Source of the DNA: an uncultured Eubacteriales bacterium
GTDB taxonomy: Bacteria; Bacillota; Clostridia; Christensenellales; Borkfalkiaceae
Direction: 5' to 3'
Assembly: GCA_902766475.1 (NCBI GenBank)
Contig: CACXDQ010000277.1
Location: 1 to 6,757 of the forward strand
DNA: 6,757 bases
In this document: piece after piece, positions 6,100 through 6,757 of the stretch
How the letters are laid out: every line of letters begins with the position of its first letter
Numbering within the stretch: position 1 is the stretch's first letter
Translations under genes and position numbers: made by a program
Notes under the pieces: generated by a model
Database searches by the model: none
The model's input: only the letters and a program-made list of their open reading frames with translations
What the model was told of the DNA's origin: nothing

Positions 6100-6757
6100 A
6101 CGTGGCAAGGGCTTCTCGATATGTGCGATTCGGTAAACGAAAACTGGAAAAAGAGCGTGAGAGGACAGCAAGTCGTACCCATGAGCTGGGGAGGCTCGGT
6201 CGGCGATATGGGCTACGTTTTCGAAGCGCTATGGGGACAGATAGACCCCGTCGGATATAAGGCGTATTGGAATCAGGAAACCGAAAGCGTTACGGGGCAG
6301 AAAAACAAATCGTTGCTCGTCAACGACGGCTCGGTTCAGGCGATGGATTGCGTCGCCAAGCTCTTGAACGCAAAGGAAAACGCAAAGGGCAATTATTATC
6401 CCTCCAACTCTTTTGCCGACTCTACGAGCCATTCCAACCTCATGGCGGAACAGAAATTTTTAAACGGCTTGTCGGTGTTTACCATCTCCGGCTCATGGTT
6501 TGAAAACGAGATGAGAGAACAGATAGAAGAGGAAGAACTCGATTTCTATCACTTCGCAACGATGCCCATAGTAAACGAGGGCGGCAAGGAAACTATTTAC
6601 GTCAATTCCCCGGCGGAATACTTCATCATAGCCACCAACGGCAAGAACGACAACCCCGACCTTGCGAAGGCGTTTTTGAAATATCTTGCGACGGAAGAGA
6701 GATCGAGGGTGTTTCAGGCGTACACGGGCGTTCCCACGGCGATGAAATACAAGATGC
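6085..6757 (+). pseudogene. Continuation of the solute-binding protein after the in-frame stop (C-lobe, 3' end outside window)
   Basis: The reading frame of the upstream fragment resumes straight after TAA 6082-6084 and stays open for 224 codons to the window edge. It has the features expected of the rest of a carbohydrate-binding lipoprotein: FPSTWQGLLDMCD just after the break, VPMSWGGSVGDMGYVFEALWGQIDP, the FLNGLSVFTISGSWFENEM segment that typically precedes the second lobe's return, and PAEYFIIATNGKNDNPDLAKAFLKYLATEE near the C-terminal end. The first in-frame ATG is at 6121, with no Shine-Dalgarno sequence at a useful distance; GGAG at 6085-6088 is followed by no in-frame start within ten bases. 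The intact state of this half suggests a recent mutation, a sequencing or assembly error, or strain variation rather than an old pseudogene. ABC permease genes would be expected downstream. Confidence 0.7.

Noticed and set aside
6085..6123. Translation restart after the TAA, using GGAG at 6085-6088
   Set aside because: No in-frame ATG, GTG or TTG lies at a suitable distance; the first in-frame ATG is at 6121, more than 30 bases away. A restarted product would also lack the signal peptide.
5668..6171. A 167-codon minus-strand open frame across the broken binding-protein gene
   Set aside because: The plus strand shows a family-typical protein on both sides of the stop; the antisense frame has no domain-like pattern and is a by-product of codon use.
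1..6757. CRISPR arrays, tRNA or rRNA genes, insertion sequences, phage genes
   Set aside because: No spaced short repeats, cloverleaf sequences, transposase motifs or terminal inverted repeats were seen on either strand.

Overview
The window looks like part of a chromosomal fructan (fructose polymer or oligosaccharide) utilisation locus from a Gram-positive bacterium, most likely an uncultured gut Clostridia lineage. The pointers are a classical lipoprotein signal, a secreted protein with a Cys-containing C-terminal sorting tail (GCGSS, then a hydrophobic stretch, then KRKK), an intracellular GH32 enzyme, an AraC-type regulator, GAGG-type ribosome binding sites and AT-rich intergenic DNA between moderately GC-rich genes. 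The taxonomic placement is inference from gene style, not from a marker gene.

Layout. (1) 2-580, +: the 3' end of a secreted protein, a β-sandwich module that begins NGGFETG and resembles modules appended to Clostridial GH32 fructanases. (2) 591-633: a strong GC-rich hairpin. (3) 661-2052, +: a complete cytoplasmic GH32 fructosidase with all three catalytic signatures. (4) 2065-2094: a good intrinsic terminator at the convergent junction. (5) 2180-2977, -: an AraC-family regulator with an N-terminal cupin. (6) 2978-3157: a divergent AT-rich control region with promoter-like elements on both strands. (7) 3158-5533, +: a 791-residue secreted, C-terminally anchored, multidomain surface protein with two internal repeats and no recognised enzyme domain. 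(8) 5548-6757, +: a sugar ABC transporter binding lipoprotein whose frame is broken by a single in-frame TAA at 6082-6084 and is otherwise open to the window edge.

How the parts may work together (inference): an extracellular hydrolase (mostly outside the window) trims the polymer, the anchored surface protein may hold glycan at the cell surface, the lipoprotein passes oligosaccharides to an ABC permease expected beyond 6757, the cytoplasmic GH32 enzyme releases fructose, and the AraC regulator senses the sugar and controls the divergent promoter.

The points that most deserve attention are the unassigned surface protein and its unusual Cys-containing C-terminal tail, and the in-frame stop inside an otherwise intact binding protein, which sits in an imperfect 15-nt tandem duplication.
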